A DNA stretch of 64,000 nt from Chelatococcus albus (GCF_030067675.1 NZ_JASJEV010000001.1:448309-512308), one strand, 5' to 3'; numbered from the stretch's first letter, positions 51,733 to 61,207 are shown. Notes: generated from the sequence alone by a model not told the origin. Numbers and translations are program-made.

Positions 51733-52872
51733 ATGACGACCGTCGAGCCACCCATCTACCTCGACCACCTCGCCTCGACGCCGCTTGATCCGGCTGTGCT
51801 CGACGCGATGCTGCCGTGGCTGTCCGCAGCGACCGCGGGCAACCCGCACGCCGCCCATCGGGCGGGCTGGCGCGCGGCCGAGGCGATCGAGGGGGCGAGA
51901 GCGGAAGTCGCGGCGCTGATCGGCGCGCGGCCGGGGGAGATCGTCTTCACCTCCGGCGCGACGGAGGCGAACAACCTCGCCCTCCTCGGCGCCACGCCCG
52001 GGGGCTGGCCCGTCGCCGTCTCGGCCGTCGAGCACAGGAGCGTGCTCGCCTGCCTGCCGGAGTTGCGGCGGCGCGGCCACGACACCGCGCTCCTGCCCGT
52101 CGACCGCCGCGGCATTGTCGATGCCGACCGGTTGGCGCATGTGCTTGCCGCGGGCCCCGCTCTCGTCTCGGTGATGGCGGCGAACAACGAGGTCGGTTCC
52201 GTCCAGCCGCTCGGCGACATCGCCGCCCTGTGCCAGCGCAACGGCGCGCTCCTGCACGTCGATGCGGTCCAGTATCTCGCCACGGCCGTCCTCGACGTGC
52301 GGGTGCTCGATATCGCCCTGCTCAGCCTCTCCGGCCACAAGCTCTACGGCCCGCCTGGCATCGGCGCCCTCTTCCTGCGCGAGGGCCTGCCCCTCACGCC
52401 GCTCCTCCACGGCGGCGGCCAGCAGCACGGGCGCCGCCCCGGCACCCTGCCCACGGCGCTCTGCGTCGGCCTCGGCGCCGCCTGCCGCACGGCGCGAGAG
52501 CGGCGTGCCGCCGACGCCGCACGCGTTGCGGCGCTGCGCGACCGCCTCTTTCATCTCCTCGCCGGCGCGATCGACGGCCTGCGCCGCAACGATCCGGGCA
52601 AGGACGCCCTGCCCGGCTGCCTGCACGTGAGCCTGCCCGGGCTCGATGCCGCCGACCTCGTCCTCGGCCTGCCCGACCTCGCGATCTCGACCGGGGCGGC
52701 CTGCTGGGAAGGCCGGGGCGGGCCTTCGCACGTGCTGGCGGCGATGGGTCTCGCACCGGAGGAGGCGCACGGCAGCCTGCGCATCGGCCTCGGCCGGTTC
52801 ACGACCGAGCGCGAGGTCGAGCGGGCGGCCACACTCCTTGTGCGAGCGATCAGGGCACGTCCTGCACGTTGA
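51733..52872 (+). CDS. NifS/IscS-like cysteine desulfurase, probable molybdenum-cofactor sulfuration partner
   Basis: A 379-residue PLP enzyme of class V. His101 (SAVEHRSVL) and the PLP lysine Lys203 (LSLSGHKLYGPPG) are present. The active cysteine lies in ISTGAACWEGRGGPSHVL (Cys324). The family's usual SSGSACxS is altered here to a single AACWE loop. In Rhodobacter capsulatus the desulfurase NifS4 sulfurates XdhC-bound molybdenum cofactor for xanthine dehydrogenase. This gene lies at the end of the xdhABC-transporter operon and may do the same. No iscU, iscA or suf genes are nearby. The ATG at 51733 was preferred over one at 51691. Confidence 0.85.
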   Translation: MTTVEPPIYLDHLASTPLDPAVLDAMLPWLSAATAGNPHAAHRAGWRAAEAIEGARAEVAALIGARPGEIVFTSGATEANNLALLGATPGGWPVAVSAVEHRSVLACLPELRRRGHDTALLPVDRRGIVDADRLAHVLAAGPALVSVMAANNEVGSVQPLGDIAALCQRNGALLHVDAVQYLATAVLDVRVLDIALLSLSGHKLYGPPGIGALFLREGLPLTPLLHGGGQQHGRRPGTLPTALCVGLGAACRTARERRAADAARVAALRDRLFHLLAGAIDGLRRNDPGKDALPGCLHVSLPGLDAADLVLGLPDLAISTGAACWEGRGGPSHVLAAMGLAPEEAHGSLRIGLGRFTTEREVERAATLLVRAIRARPAR

Positions 52873-53761
52873 CGATCGGGCGCGTGTGCTCGACGAGGAA
52901 ATCGGAGAAGGCACGCACTTTCGCCGGCAGGAAGCTGCGATGCGGGTAGAGCACGGCGAGCACCACCGGCTCCGGCTCGAACTCGCGCAGGACGACCTTC
53001 AACGCCCCGCCGCGCAAGTGCTCCGCGATCTCCCACACGGGCTTGAGCACGATGCCCTGGCCGTCGAGCGCCCATTGCGTCAGGACGTCGCCGTCATCGG
53101 CGTCGAAGATGCCGGATACCGGCAGCTTCACGGGCCCGTCGGGCGTGTTGAGCGTCCACTGATATTGCTGCGAGCCGGGAAAGCGCAGCAGCAGGCAGTT
53201 GTGGTCGAGGAGATCCTCGGGCTTCTGCGGCGTGCCCCGCGCCTCGAGGTAGGCGGGCGCGGCACAGAGCACGCGCCGGCAGTCGGCGATCTTGCGCACG
53301 ACGAAGCTCGAGTCACGCAGCACCGCCATGCGGATCGCCACGTCCACCGCCTCGCCGAGCAGGTCGAGCAGGTGGTCGGACAGGCGCAGCCGCAGGTCGA
53401 CACGCGGGTGGAGCTCGTGGAACTTCGGCACGAGAGGCGCGAGCACCCGGCGCCCGAAGCCGAGCGGCGCGGTGACGCGCAGGCTGCCGGAGGGCACGCC
53501 GCTCGCCGTCGCCACGCTCGTCTCCGCCCGCTCCACGGCCTCGACCACTTCGAGGCAATGGCGATAGAAGATCTGCCCGTGCTCGGTCGGCTGCACCTGC
53601 CGCGTCGTGCGGTTGAGAAGCCGGACGCCGAGATGCTGCTCGAGCTGCTGCATCCGATGGCTGACCACGGCGGGCGACATGCGCACCTGCCGCCCGGCCG
53701 CCGACAGGCTTCCGAGATCGACGACCCGCACGAAGATCCGCATGTTCTCGAGCAGGGACAC
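52850..53761 (-). CDS. LysR-family transcriptional regulator
   Basis: A 303-residue regulator. The helix-turn-helix lies in residues 1-60: MRIFVRVVDLGSLSAAGRQV, SPAVVSHRMQQLEQHLGVRL. The effector domain follows from SGSLRVTAPLGFGRRVLAPL. The GTG at 53761 lies nine bases after GGGGAGGA; a GTG at 53770 and an ATG at 53743 are alternatives. It is divergent from puuD and overlaps the end of the desulfurase gene by 23 bases in convergent orientation. It is the likely regulator of puuD-guaD; the effector may be urate or another purine. Confidence 0.88.
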   Translation of the reverse strand: MSLLENMRIFVRVVDLGSLSAAGRQVRMSPAVVSHRMQQLEQHLGVRLLNRTTRQVQPTEHGQIFYRHCLEVVEAVERAETSVATASGVPSGSLRVTAPLGFGRRVLAPLVPKFHELHPRVDLRLRLSDHLLDLLGEAVDVAIRMAVLRDSSFVVRKIADCRRVLCAAPAYLEARGTPQKPEDLLDHNCLLLRFPGSQQYQWTLNTPDGPVKLPVSGIFDADDGDVLTQWALDGQGIVLKPVWEIAEHLRGGALKVVLREFEPEPVVLAVLYPHRSFLPAKVRAFSDFLVEHTRPIVNVQDVP

Positions 53762-53779
53762 GGCCCGCACTCCTCCCCT

Positions 53780-53794
53780 ATCTTACTGCCTGAT
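53780..53794. promoter_or_regulatory. Candidate LysR-type box in the lysR-puuD gap
   Basis: ATC-N9-GAT with the T-N11-A core of LysR operators, about 20-30 bases upstream of the lysR start in the divergent gap. The position suits autoregulation and control of puuD. The motif is short, so chance occurrence is possible. Confidence 0.4.
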
Positions 53795-53921
53795 TTGAAA
53801 GTCCTGGATTCCGTCCGCCCTTCCCTGCGGCGCCTCGCCTTCTAGGCTTCCCTCTCCAGAAGAATGTTCCCGGCGCCCTGGCGCCGGCATTGAGAAGAAC
53901 ATCTGCCGCGGAGGGGTGAGC

Positions 53922-55136
53922 ATGGAATCGATCGTGTGGGAGTGGATCAACCTCCTGTTGCGTTGGCTGCATGTCATCACCGCCATCGCCTGGATCGGCT
54001 CCTCCTTCTACTTCGTCCATCTCGACGCGAGCCTGAGACGCCGCGAGGGTCTGCCGCAAGGGGCCGGTGGCGAAGCATGGCAGATTCACGGCGGGGGCTT
54101 CTACCACATGGTGAAATATCTCGTGGCGCCGGCGCGCATGCCCGAGGACCTCACCTGGTTCAAGTGGGAATCCTACGCCACCTGGATCTCGGGCTTCTTC
54201 CTGCTCTGTGTGCTTTATTACCGCGGCGCCGACCTGTTCATGGTCGATCCCGCCGTCATGCCGTTGCCGCGCTGGGGTGCCGTGGCGATCAGCGCTGGCG
54301 GGCTCGCCGCGGGATGGCTCGCCTATGATCTTCTCTGCCGCTCGCCGCTCGGCCGCAACGACAATCTCCTCGCGGCCGCAGGCTTTGTCGGCCTCGTCGC
54401 GGCGGCTTACGGCTTTACGCAGGTCTTCAGCGGCCGCGGCGCCATGCTCCAGATGGGGGCACTCATCGGCACGATGATGACGGCCAACGTCTTCCTCGTG
54501 ATCATCCCCAACCAGCGCAAGGTCGTGGATGCCCTCATCGCCGGGCGCGAGCCCGATCCCATGCTCGGCAAGAAGGCCAAGCAGCGGTCGATGCACAACA
54601 ACTACCTGACGCTGCCTGTCCTCTTCCTGATGATCAGCAACCACTACCCGCTCGCCTTCGGCACGCGCTTCAACTGGCTGATCGTCGCGGTCGTCCTCGT
54701 CATCGGCGCCTCCGTCCGGCATTTCTTCAACAGCCGTCACGCCGGCAAGCCGACGCCCTGGTGGACCTGGGGCGTCGCGGCGGCGGGCGTCGCGGCGATC
54801 GTCTGGCTGTCGACCCTGCCGCCGGCCGCCTCCGAGAAGGTCGCGAGCGCCGAGACCGCGGCGCCCGCAGAGCCCGTCACCTTCGCCCGCGTCGAGGAAA
54901 TCGTGGTGTCGCGCTGCAGCATGTGCCATGCCCAGACCCCGGTGTGGGAGGGCCTGCCGACCGCACCGCGCGGCGTCCGCCTCGACACGCCCGAGGAGAT
55001 CCGCCGCCATGCGGGGCTCATCCGCGTGCAGAGCGTCCTCTCGCACGCCATGCCGCCTGGCAACATCACCGAGATCACGGCCGAGGAGCGCCGGGCGCTG
55101 GCCGCCTGGACCGCCGACCCCGCCGCCGTGCAGTGA
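53922..55136 (+). CDS. puuD: Membrane-bound urate hydroxylase PuuD with C-terminal cytochrome c domain
   Basis: First step of urate breakdown: oxidises urate to 5-hydroxyisourate and passes electrons to its cytochrome c domain rather than making peroxide. It has 404 residues. The N-terminal half has about eight membrane helices (WINLLLRWLHVITAIAWIGS, then FYFVHLDASL; later VKYLVAPARMPEDLTWFKWE, typical of the DUF989 urate oxidase family). A single haem motif CSMCH near residue 332 lies in the C-terminal periplasmic domain. GGAGGGG lies five bases before the ATG at 53922. guaD follows after 21 bases. Confidence 0.93.
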   Translation: MESIVWEWINLLLRWLHVITAIAWIGSSFYFVHLDASLRRREGLPQGAGGEAWQIHGGGFYHMVKYLVAPARMPEDLTWFKWESYATWISGFFLLCVLYYRGADLFMVDPAVMPLPRWGAVAISAGGLAAGWLAYDLLCRSPLGRNDNLLAAAGFVGLVAAAYGFTQVFSGRGAMLQMGALIGTMMTANVFLVIIPNQRKVVDALIAGREPDPMLGKKAKQRSMHNNYLTLPVLFLMISNHYPLAFGTRFNWLIVAVVLVIGASVRHFFNSRHAGKPTPWWTWGVAAAGVAAIVWLSTLPPAASEKVASAETAAPAEPVTFARVEEIVVSRCSMCHAQTPVWEGLPTAPRGVRLDTPEEIRRHAGLIRVQSVLSHAMPPGNITEITAEERRALAAWTADPAAVQ

Positions 55137-55157
55137 CCGCGAAGGAGACCCGTTCGC

Positions 55158-56498
55158 ATGACGCAGCCGTCCACCCCGTCCGCCATCCGCGGCCGCCTGC
55201 TGATCTTCCTGGCGCCTCCCGCCGGCGCGGGCGACAGTGCGAGCTATCGCTACATCGCCGACGGACTGGTGACGATCCGCGACGGGCGCATCGCGGCGGT
55301 CGGCGAGGCGCGCGATCTCCTCGGCGCCCTGCCCGCCGACACGCGCGTCGACCACCATCCCGACGGCCTGATCGTCCCGGGTTTCATCGATCCCCACATC
55401 CACTTCCCGCAGACGCAGGTCATCGCCTCCTACGGCGCGCAGCTCCTGGAGTGGCTGCAGAAATACACCTTCGTCGAGGAACAGCGCTTCGCCGACCCGC
55501 ACCATGCGGCCGAACAGGCTCGTTTCTTCTTCGACGAGCTGCTGCGCAACGGCACGACGACGGCAACCGCCTTCTGCTCGGTGCATCCCGCATCCGTGGA
55601 TGCCTTCTTCGCCGAATCCGAGCGCCGCGGCATGGCCATGATCGCCGGCAAGGTGATGATGGACCGCAATGCCCCGCCGGCGCTGACCGACACGGCCGAG
55701 ACGGGCTATGAGGACACGAAGGCGCTGCTCGCGAAATGGCACCGCCGCGGGCGCCAGCGCTACGCCATCACGCCGCGCTTCGCCATCACCTCGACGGAGG
55801 CGCAGCTCGAGGCGACCGCCGCCCTTGCCCGCGAGTTCCCGGACAATCACATCCAGACGCATCTCTCCGAGAACCTCGCCGAGATCGAGACCGTGCGCTC
55901 GCTCTTTCCCTCGGCCAGGGGCTATCTCGACGTTTACGACCGCTACGGCCTGCTCGGCCCGCGCACCCTCCTCGGCCACAGCATCCACCTGACCGACGGC
56001 GAGCGGCGACGCATGGCGGAGACGGGTTCCGTCGCCGTCTTCTGCCCGACCTCGAACCTCTTCCTCGGCAGCGGCCTGTTCAATCTCGACGGCCTCATCC
56101 GCCAGACGCCCGCCGGCCGTATCGCCCTCGCCACCGACGTCGGCGGCGGCACGAGCTTTTCCATGCTGCGCACGGCGGGCGAGGCCTACAAGGTTCTGCA
56201 GCTCAATGGCCGCAGCTTCTCGGCACTTGAGGCCTTCCACCAGATGACGGCCGGCAATGCCGCCGCCCTCGGCCTCGCCGACGAGGTCGGCACGCTGGCG
56301 CCCGGCCGCTATGCCGACCTCGTCGTGCTCGACGCGCGCGCAACGCCGGCGATGGCCAACCGCATGCAGCGGATCGACGGCGATCTCGAGGAGGAGCTCT
56401 TCCTCCTCATGACGCTCGGCGACGACCGCGCCGTGCGCGCCACCTACGTCCAGGGCCGCCTGGCGCACGCCCGCGACGGCGTGGCCGGAGCGGCCTGA
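55158..56498 (+). CDS. guaD: Guanine deaminase
   Basis: Converts guanine to xanthine, the substrate of xanthine dehydrogenase. It has 446 residues of the amidohydrolase superfamily. The zinc motif is FIDPHIHFPQTQ (His80, His82). Guanine-binding and later metal residues appear in YAITPRFAITSTEAQLEAT, QTHLSENLAEI, LGHSIHLTDGE and ATDVGGGTSFSML, all diagnostic of GuaD. It is cotranscribed with puuD. Confidence 0.95.
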   Translation: MTQPSTPSAIRGRLLIFLAPPAGAGDSASYRYIADGLVTIRDGRIAAVGEARDLLGALPADTRVDHHPDGLIVPGFIDPHIHFPQTQVIASYGAQLLEWLQKYTFVEEQRFADPHHAAEQARFFFDELLRNGTTTATAFCSVHPASVDAFFAESERRGMAMIAGKVMMDRNAPPALTDTAETGYEDTKALLAKWHRRGRQRYAITPRFAITSTEAQLEATAALAREFPDNHIQTHLSENLAEIETVRSLFPSARGYLDVYDRYGLLGPRTLLGHSIHLTDGERRRMAETGSVAVFCPTSNLFLGSGLFNLDGLIRQTPAGRIALATDVGGGTSFSMLRTAGEAYKVLQLNGRSFSALEAFHQMTAGNAAALGLADEVGTLAPGRYADLVVLDARATPAMANRMQRIDGDLEEELFLLMTLGDDRAVRATYVQGRLAHARDGVAGAA

Positions 56499-56588
56499 GC
56501 CGGGCGCCTGCTTCCACGGGCGTTCACGCGAAGGCTCGAACCGGAATACCGACGGGCCTTTCCGCAATCGATCGTTCGGGAGGAGACG

Positions 56589-57377
56589 ATGATCGAGACG
56601 ACCGCCGCCAACATGGCCCCACCGGCGGAGGAACGTGCGGGACAGGTGCGCGCGCTCGTGCGGGCGCTGCGCATCCTCAACACCCTCGCGACGCGCCCCG
56701 AGGGACTGTCCCTCACCGAGATCGCAAGGACGACCGATCTGTCGCCCGCCACCGCCCATCGGCTGCTCACCACCCTCGAGCAGGAGCATTACGTGCGCTT
56801 CGAGCAGGGGGCGCGACGCTGGGCCGTCGGCCTTCAGGCCTATCTCGCCGGCGCGGTCTATGCCGACTCGCGCGGCTTGCGCCGGCTGGCGGCGCCGCAC
56901 ATGCGGGCGCTGCTCGACGTCTCCCACGAGACCGTCAATCTCGCTGTCGAGGAGCACGGCACGCTCGTCTATCTGCATCAGATCGGCGAACGCGGCAGCG
57001 GCCTCGCAGCCTCGGTACCCCTCCCCCTGCATGGTTCGGGAGTAGGCAAGGCGATGCTCTCCGCCCAGGCGGACGGGGTGCTCGCCGGACTCCTGCCAAC
57101 GCTGCGACTGACGCCGCTGACAGCAAAGACCGTGGCGGACCGGCGCCGCCTGCACGACCAGATCCTGGAGGCACGCGGCCAGGGCTATGCCGTGGACGAC
57201 GAGGAGCACGTTCCTGGCATGCGCTGCGTCGCGGCCGCCGTGCTCGGACGTCGGGGCCGGCCGGTGGCAGCGCTCTCCGTCTCGGGACCCAGCGAACGCA
57301 TGCCCCCGGAGCGGATCGCCGCGCTCGGCACCCTGGTCCGTGAAGCCGCCAACGCCCTGACGGGCAAGCTCGCGTAG
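56589..57377 (+). CDS. IclR-family transcriptional regulator
   Basis: A 262-residue regulator. The winged helix is EGLSLTEIARTTDLSPATAH, then RLLTTLEQEHYVRFEQG. The effector domain contains RLAAPHMRALLDVSHETVNL, PLHGSGVGKAML, and GYAVDDEEHVPGMRCVAAAV. The ATG at 56589 follows GGGAGGAGACG. It lies between the urate genes and the glyoxylate operon, like AllR of E. coli, an IclR protein that senses glyoxylate and represses gcl. The palindrome before gcl is the probable target. Confidence 0.9.
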   Translation: MIETTAANMAPPAEERAGQVRALVRALRILNTLATRPEGLSLTEIARTTDLSPATAHRLLTTLEQEHYVRFEQGARRWAVGLQAYLAGAVYADSRGLRRLAAPHMRALLDVSHETVNLAVEEHGTLVYLHQIGERGSGLAASVPLPLHGSGVGKAMLSAQADGVLAGLLPTLRLTPLTAKTVADRRRLHDQILEARGQGYAVDDEEHVPGMRCVAAAVLGRRGRPVAALSVSGPSERMPPERIAALGTLVREAANALTGKLA

Positions 57378-57384
57378 CGGCTTG

Positions 57385-57422
57385 CCGAGGCCCGACGCCG
57401 CCTTCGCCGGCGCGGCCCTCGG
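57385..57422 (+). terminator. Possible terminator hairpin after the iclR gene
   Basis: Outer stem CCGAGG / CCTCGG enclosing a second GC-rich stem, starting eight bases past the iclR stop. There is no T-run, so it may only act as an mRNA end-stabiliser or in Rho-dependent termination. Confidence 0.35.
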
Positions 57423-57530
57423 TCCGCCCGCGCGACGATCCAGTTTGTCGAGAACGATCACATTTGCGGCCTTGGATCGCTTCGATCCGAGGCGTGCGCC
57501 ATTTGAGAACGCCGAGGGCCGGGCGCAGGA

Positions 57531-57547
57531 ATTTCACAGAGTGAAAT
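57531..57547. promoter_or_regulatory. Palindromic operator upstream of gcl (probable IclR/AllR-type site)
   Basis: Perfect inverted repeat ATTTCAC-AGA-GTGAAAT, about 120 bases before the gcl start, in AT-rich DNA between iclR and gcl. The arm sequence recurs nearby (next entry), which makes a real protein-binding site likely. Confidence 0.6.
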
Positions 57548-57557
57548 AAGCCTCATC

Positions 57558-57596
57558 GTTTCACGATTTTCACATGGAGAAAACTGCACGTGAAAA
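57558..57596. promoter_or_regulatory. Further TTTCAC/GTGAAA half-sites upstream of gcl
   Basis: Three more half-sites of the same arm: GTTTCAC (57558-57564), TTTTCAC (57567-57573) and GTGAAAA (57590-57596). The last two form a spaced inverted pair. Together with the palindrome at 57531 they suggest cooperative binding of a regulator across the promoter. Confidence 0.5.
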
Positions 57597-57665
57597 GGAA
57601 CAATACGGGCTGCAATACGAACAGATATCGGCATGATCTCCGATGAATACAGGGAGGAGGTCATC

Positions 57666-59441
57666 ATGGCCAAGATGACGGCGGCGCAGGCGGCCGTACT
57701 GGTGATGGAGCGCGAGGGCATCACCGATGCCTTCGGCATTCCGGGTGCCGCCATCAATCCGCTCTATGCCGCCCTGCGGGCGCGGAGCACGATCCGCCAC
57801 TATCTCGCCCGTCACGTCGAGGGTGCCTCGCATATGGCGGAGGGCTACACGCGCGCCAGGGCCGGCAATATCGGCGTCTGCATCGGTACGTCGGGCCCGG
57901 CCGGCACCGACATGATCACCGGCCTCTACTCGGCCTCGGCCGATTCGATCCCCATCCTGTGCATCACCGGCCAGGCGCCGCGAGCGCGCCTCCACAAGGA
58001 GGACTTCCAGGCCGTCGACATCGAGGCGATCGCCCGGCCCGTGACGAAATGGGCGGTGACCGTGCGGGAGCCTGCGCTCGTGCCGCGCGTCTTTCAGCAG
58101 GCCTTCCATCTCATGCGTTCGGGCCGTCCCGGGCCGGTGCTCATCGACCTGCCCTTCGACGTGCAGGTCGCCGAGATCGAGTTCGACATCGACACCTACG
58201 AGCCTCTGCCGGTCTACAAGCCGCGGGCGACGCGGGCGCAGATCGAGAAGGCGCTCGCCATGCTCGCCGAAGCCGAGCGGCCGCTCATCGTCGCCGGCGG
58301 CGGCGTCATCAATGCGGATGCGTCCGATCTCCTGGTGGAATTCGCAGAGATCACGGGCGTGCCCGTCATCCCGACCCTCATGGGCTGGGGCGCGATTCCT
58401 GACGACCACCCCCTCATGGCCGGCATGGTCGGCCTGCAGACGAGCCACCGCTACGGCAACGCCACGCTGCTCGAATCCGATTTCGTCCTCGGCATCGGCA
58501 ATCGCTGGGCGAACCGCCACACCGGCTCGATCGAGACTTACACGAGGGGCCGCAAGTTCGTGCATGTCGACATCGAGCCGACGCAGATCGGGCGCGTCTT
58601 CGCCCCCGACTACGGCATCGTCTCGGACGCCGGCGCCGCTCTCGCCCTCTTCGTGGAGGTGGCGACGGAACGGAAGGCGGCGGGGCGCCTGAAGGACTAC
58701 GGCGCTTGGGTCGCGGCCTGCCGCGAGCGCAAGCGCACGCTCCTGCGCCGCACGCATTTCGACAACGTGCCAATCAAGCCGCAGCGCGTCTACGAGGAGA
58801 TGAACAGGGCGATCGGCCGCGACACGACCTATGTGACGACGATCGGCCTGTCGCAGATCGCCGCCGCCCAGTTCCTGCATGTCTACCGGCCGCGCGGCTG
58901 GGTCAACTGCGGCCAGGCCGGGCCCCTCGGCTGGACCGTGCCGGCGGCCCTCGGCGTCCGCGCGGCCGACCCCCATCGCGAGATCGTCGGCATCTCCGGC
59001 GACTACGACTTCCAGTTCATGATCGAAGAACTCGCGGTGGGCGCGCAGTTCAAGCTGCCCTATCTGCAGATCCTCGTGAACAACTCCTACCTCGGCCTCA
59101 TCCGCCAGGCGCAGCGCAATTTCGACATGGACTACTGCGTGCAGCTGTCCTTCGACAACATCAACGCACCGGGCCTCGACGGCTATGGCGTCGACCACGT
59201 GGCGGTGGCGGAAGGGCTCGGCTGCAAGGCGATCCGCGTGCGCGAACCCGGCGAGATCGGCCCGGCCATCACCCAGGCCCGCGCCTGGATGCAGGAGTTC
59301 AGCGTGCCGGTGATCGTCGAGATCATTCTGGAGCGCGTCACCAACATCGCCATGGGCACCGAGATCGACAAGGTCGTCGAGTTCGAGGACCTCGCCGACA
59401 GCCCGGCCGACGCGCCGACCGCGCTCGCCCTTCTCGACTGA
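57666..59441 (+). CDS. gcl: Glyoxylate carboligase (tartronate-semialdehyde synthase)
   Basis: Joins two glyoxylates into tartronate semialdehyde with loss of CO2; a ThDP and FAD enzyme. It has 591 residues, the normal length. The position of the catalytic glutamate of other ThDP enzymes is Val51 in [15 protein letters not shown], the known hallmark of glyoxylate carboligase. The ThDP-Mg site is [14 protein letters not shown] with [20 protein letters not shown] precedes the ATG at 57666; an earlier ATG at 57633 is less likely. It leads the operon hyi-glxR-glycerate kinase. Confidence 0.96.
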   Translation: MAKMTAAQAAVLVMEREGITDAFGIPGAAINPLYAALRARSTIRHYLARHVEGASHMAEGYTRARAGNIGVCIGTSGPAGTDMITGLYSASADSIPILCITGQAPRARLHKEDFQAVDIEAIARPVTKWAVTVREPALVPRVFQQAFHLMRSGRPGPVLIDLPFDVQVAEIEFDIDTYEPLPVYKPRATRAQIEKALAMLAEAERPLIVAGGGVINADASDLLVEFAEITGVPVIPTLMGWGAIPDDHPLMAGMVGLQTSHRYGNATLLESDFVLGIGNRWANRHTGSIETYTRGRKFVHVDIEPTQIGRVFAPDYGIVSDAGAALALFVEVATERKAAGRLKDYGAWVAACRERKRTLLRRTHFDNVPIKPQRVYEEMNRAIGRDTTYVTTIGLSQIAAAQFLHVYRPRGWVNCGQAGPLGWTVPAALGVRAADPHREIVGISGDYDFQFMIEELAVGAQFKLPYLQILVNNSYLGLIRQAQRNFDMDYCVQLSFDNINAPGLDGYGVDHVAVAEGLGCKAIRVREPGEIGPAITQARAWMQEFSVPVIVEIILERVTNIAMGTEIDKVVEFEDLADSPADAPTALALLD

Positions 59442-59467
59442 TCCCTTCGCCGAACCAGGAAACAGCG

Positions 59468-60253
59468 ATGCCCAGATTCGCGGCCAATCTCACGATGCTC
59501 TACGGCGAGCACGCCTTTCCCGACCGCTTCGCCGCCGCGGCGAAGGACGGCTTCACGGGGGTCGAATATCTCTTCCCCTACGACCATCCGCCCGCAACGC
59601 TCGCCGCGCGCCTCAAGGACAACGGCCTCGTCCAGGTGCTGCACAACCTGCCGGCAGGCGACTGGGCGCGCGGCGAACGCGGCATCGCCTGCCTCGAAGA
59701 CCGCGTCCCGGAGTTCCGCGACGGCGTCGATCGGGCAATCGAATACGCGAGCGCCCTGGGTTGCGCCCAGGTCAATTGCCTCGCCGGCGTCCTGCCCGCC
59801 GGAGCGTCGACCGAGACGGCTGCCCGGGTCTTCGTCGAGAACCTCGCCTATGCGGCCGGGAAACTCGGCAAGGCCGGCATCCGCCTGCTGATCGAGCCGA
59901 TCAACACCCGCGACATCCCGGGCTTCTTCCTGACGAACACGGCCCAGGCGCTCGCGGTCATGGACGAGGTCGGCTCCGACAACCTCTTCCTGCAGTACGA
60001 CGTCTATCACATGCAGATCATGGAGGGCGACCTCGCGCCGACCATCGAGCGTAACCTTGCGCGCATCGCCCATGTCCAGCTCGCCGACAATCCGGGCCGC
60101 CACGAGCCCGGTACCGGGGAGATCAACTACCCCTTCCTCTTCGCCCATCTCGACCGGCTCGGCTACGCCGGCTGGATCGGCTGCGAATACAAGCCGAAGG
60201 CCGATACCGCCTCCGGCCTCGGCTGGATGGCCCCCTGGCGGGCTGCCGCGTGA
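59468..60253 (+). CDS. hyi: Hydroxypyruvate isomerase
   Basis: Interconverts hydroxypyruvate and tartronate semialdehyde. It has 261 residues in a TIM-barrel fold of the xylose-isomerase-like group. MPRFAANLTMLYGEHAFPDR at the start, the metal ligands in LLIEPINTRDIPGFF and LQYDVYHMQIMEGD, and WIGCEYKPKADT at the end match the family. It lies 26 bases after gcl. Confidence 0.93.
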   Translation: MPRFAANLTMLYGEHAFPDRFAAAAKDGFTGVEYLFPYDHPPATLAARLKDNGLVQVLHNLPAGDWARGERGIACLEDRVPEFRDGVDRAIEYASALGCAQVNCLAGVLPAGASTETAARVFVENLAYAAGKLGKAGIRLLIEPINTRDIPGFFLTNTAQALAVMDEVGSDNLFLQYDVYHMQIMEGDLAPTIERNLARIAHVQLADNPGRHEPGTGEINYPFLFAHLDRLGYAGWIGCEYKPKADTASGLGWMAPWRAAA

Positions 60254-60301
60254 GGCCCTCGCTCTCCTCAGATCCTCGCTCAAGACAGGGAAGGAAACAT
60301 C

Positions 60302-61207
60302 ATGAAGGTCGGTTTCATCGGTCTCGGCATCATGGGAACGCCCATGGCCGGACACCTCGCCGAGGCGGGCCACACGCTCTTCGTGCATGACGTCAAGCCC
60401 GTTCCGGCCGAGCTCGCGGCGAAGAAGGACGTCAGCGCCGTCGCGAACGGCGCGGAGGTTGCCCGCGCGGCCGACGTGATCATCGTCATGGTGCCGGACA
60501 CGCCGCATGTCGAGGCCGTGCTCTTCGGCAAGGGTGGCGTCGCCGAGGGGCTCGCTCCCGGCAAGATCGTCGTCGACATGAGCTCGATCTCCCCCATCGA
60601 GACCAAGCGCTTCGCGGCCCGGATCAACGCGCTCGGCTGCGACTATCTCGATGCGCCGGTCTCGGGCGGCGAGGTGGGCGCCCGCGCCGCTTCCCTCACC
60701 ATCATGGTGGGCGGGCCCGAGCGCGCCTTCGCCACCGTGAAGCCGCTCTTCGAGCGCATGGGCAAGAACGTGACCCTCGTCGGCGGCAACGGCGACGGCC
60801 AGACGACGAAGGTCGCCAACCAGATCATCGTGGCGCTCACCATCCAGGCGGTCGGCGAGGCGCTGCTCTTCGCCTCCAAGGCAGGCGCGGACCCGGCCAA
60901 GGTGCGGCAGGCGCTCATGGGGGGCTTCGCCTCCTCGCGCATCCTCGAGGTGCATGGCGAGCGCATGATCAAGCGCAGCTTCTCGCCGGGCTTCCGCATC
61001 GAACTGCACCAGAAGGACCTGAACCTCGCACTTACGGGAGCGCGGGCACTCGGCCTCTCGCTGCCCAACACCGCGACCTGCCAGGAGCTGTTCAATACCT
61101 GCACCGCACACGGCGGTCGCGGTTGGGACCATTCGGCGCTCGTGCGGGCGCTGGAAATCATGGCAGGCCACGAAATCGGCGGCGAGCAGGCGGCGCAGGC
61201 GGCCTGA
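60302..61207 (+). CDS. glxR: Tartronate semialdehyde reductase
   Basis: Reduces tartronate semialdehyde to D-glycerate with NAD(P)H. It has 301 residues of the beta-hydroxyacid dehydrogenase family. The dinucleotide motif is GFIGLGIMGTPMAGHL; the substrate motif is DAPVSGGEVGARAASLTIMV; the catalytic lysine lies in GDGQTTKVANQ. GGAAGG lies shortly before the ATG at 60302. Confidence 0.95.
   Translation: MKVGFIGLGIMGTPMAGHLAEAGHTLFVHDVKPVPAELAAKKDVSAVANGAEVARAADVIIVMVPDTPHVEAVLFGKGGVAEGLAPGKIVVDMSSISPIETKRFAARINALGCDYLDAPVSGGEVGARAASLTIMVGGPERAFATVKPLFERMGKNVTLVGGNGDGQTTKVANQIIVALTIQAVGEALLFASKAGADPAKVRQALMGGFASSRILEVHGERMIKRSFSPGFRIELHQKDLNLALTGARALGLSLPNTATCQELFNTCTAHGGRGWDHSALVRALEIMAGHEIGGEQAAQAA

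Noticed and set aside
53778-57461. Minus-strand frame of 1227 codons opposite puuD, guaD and iclR
   Set aside because: Three genes with intact motifs lie on the plus strand. The frame has no family resemblance and no ribosome site.
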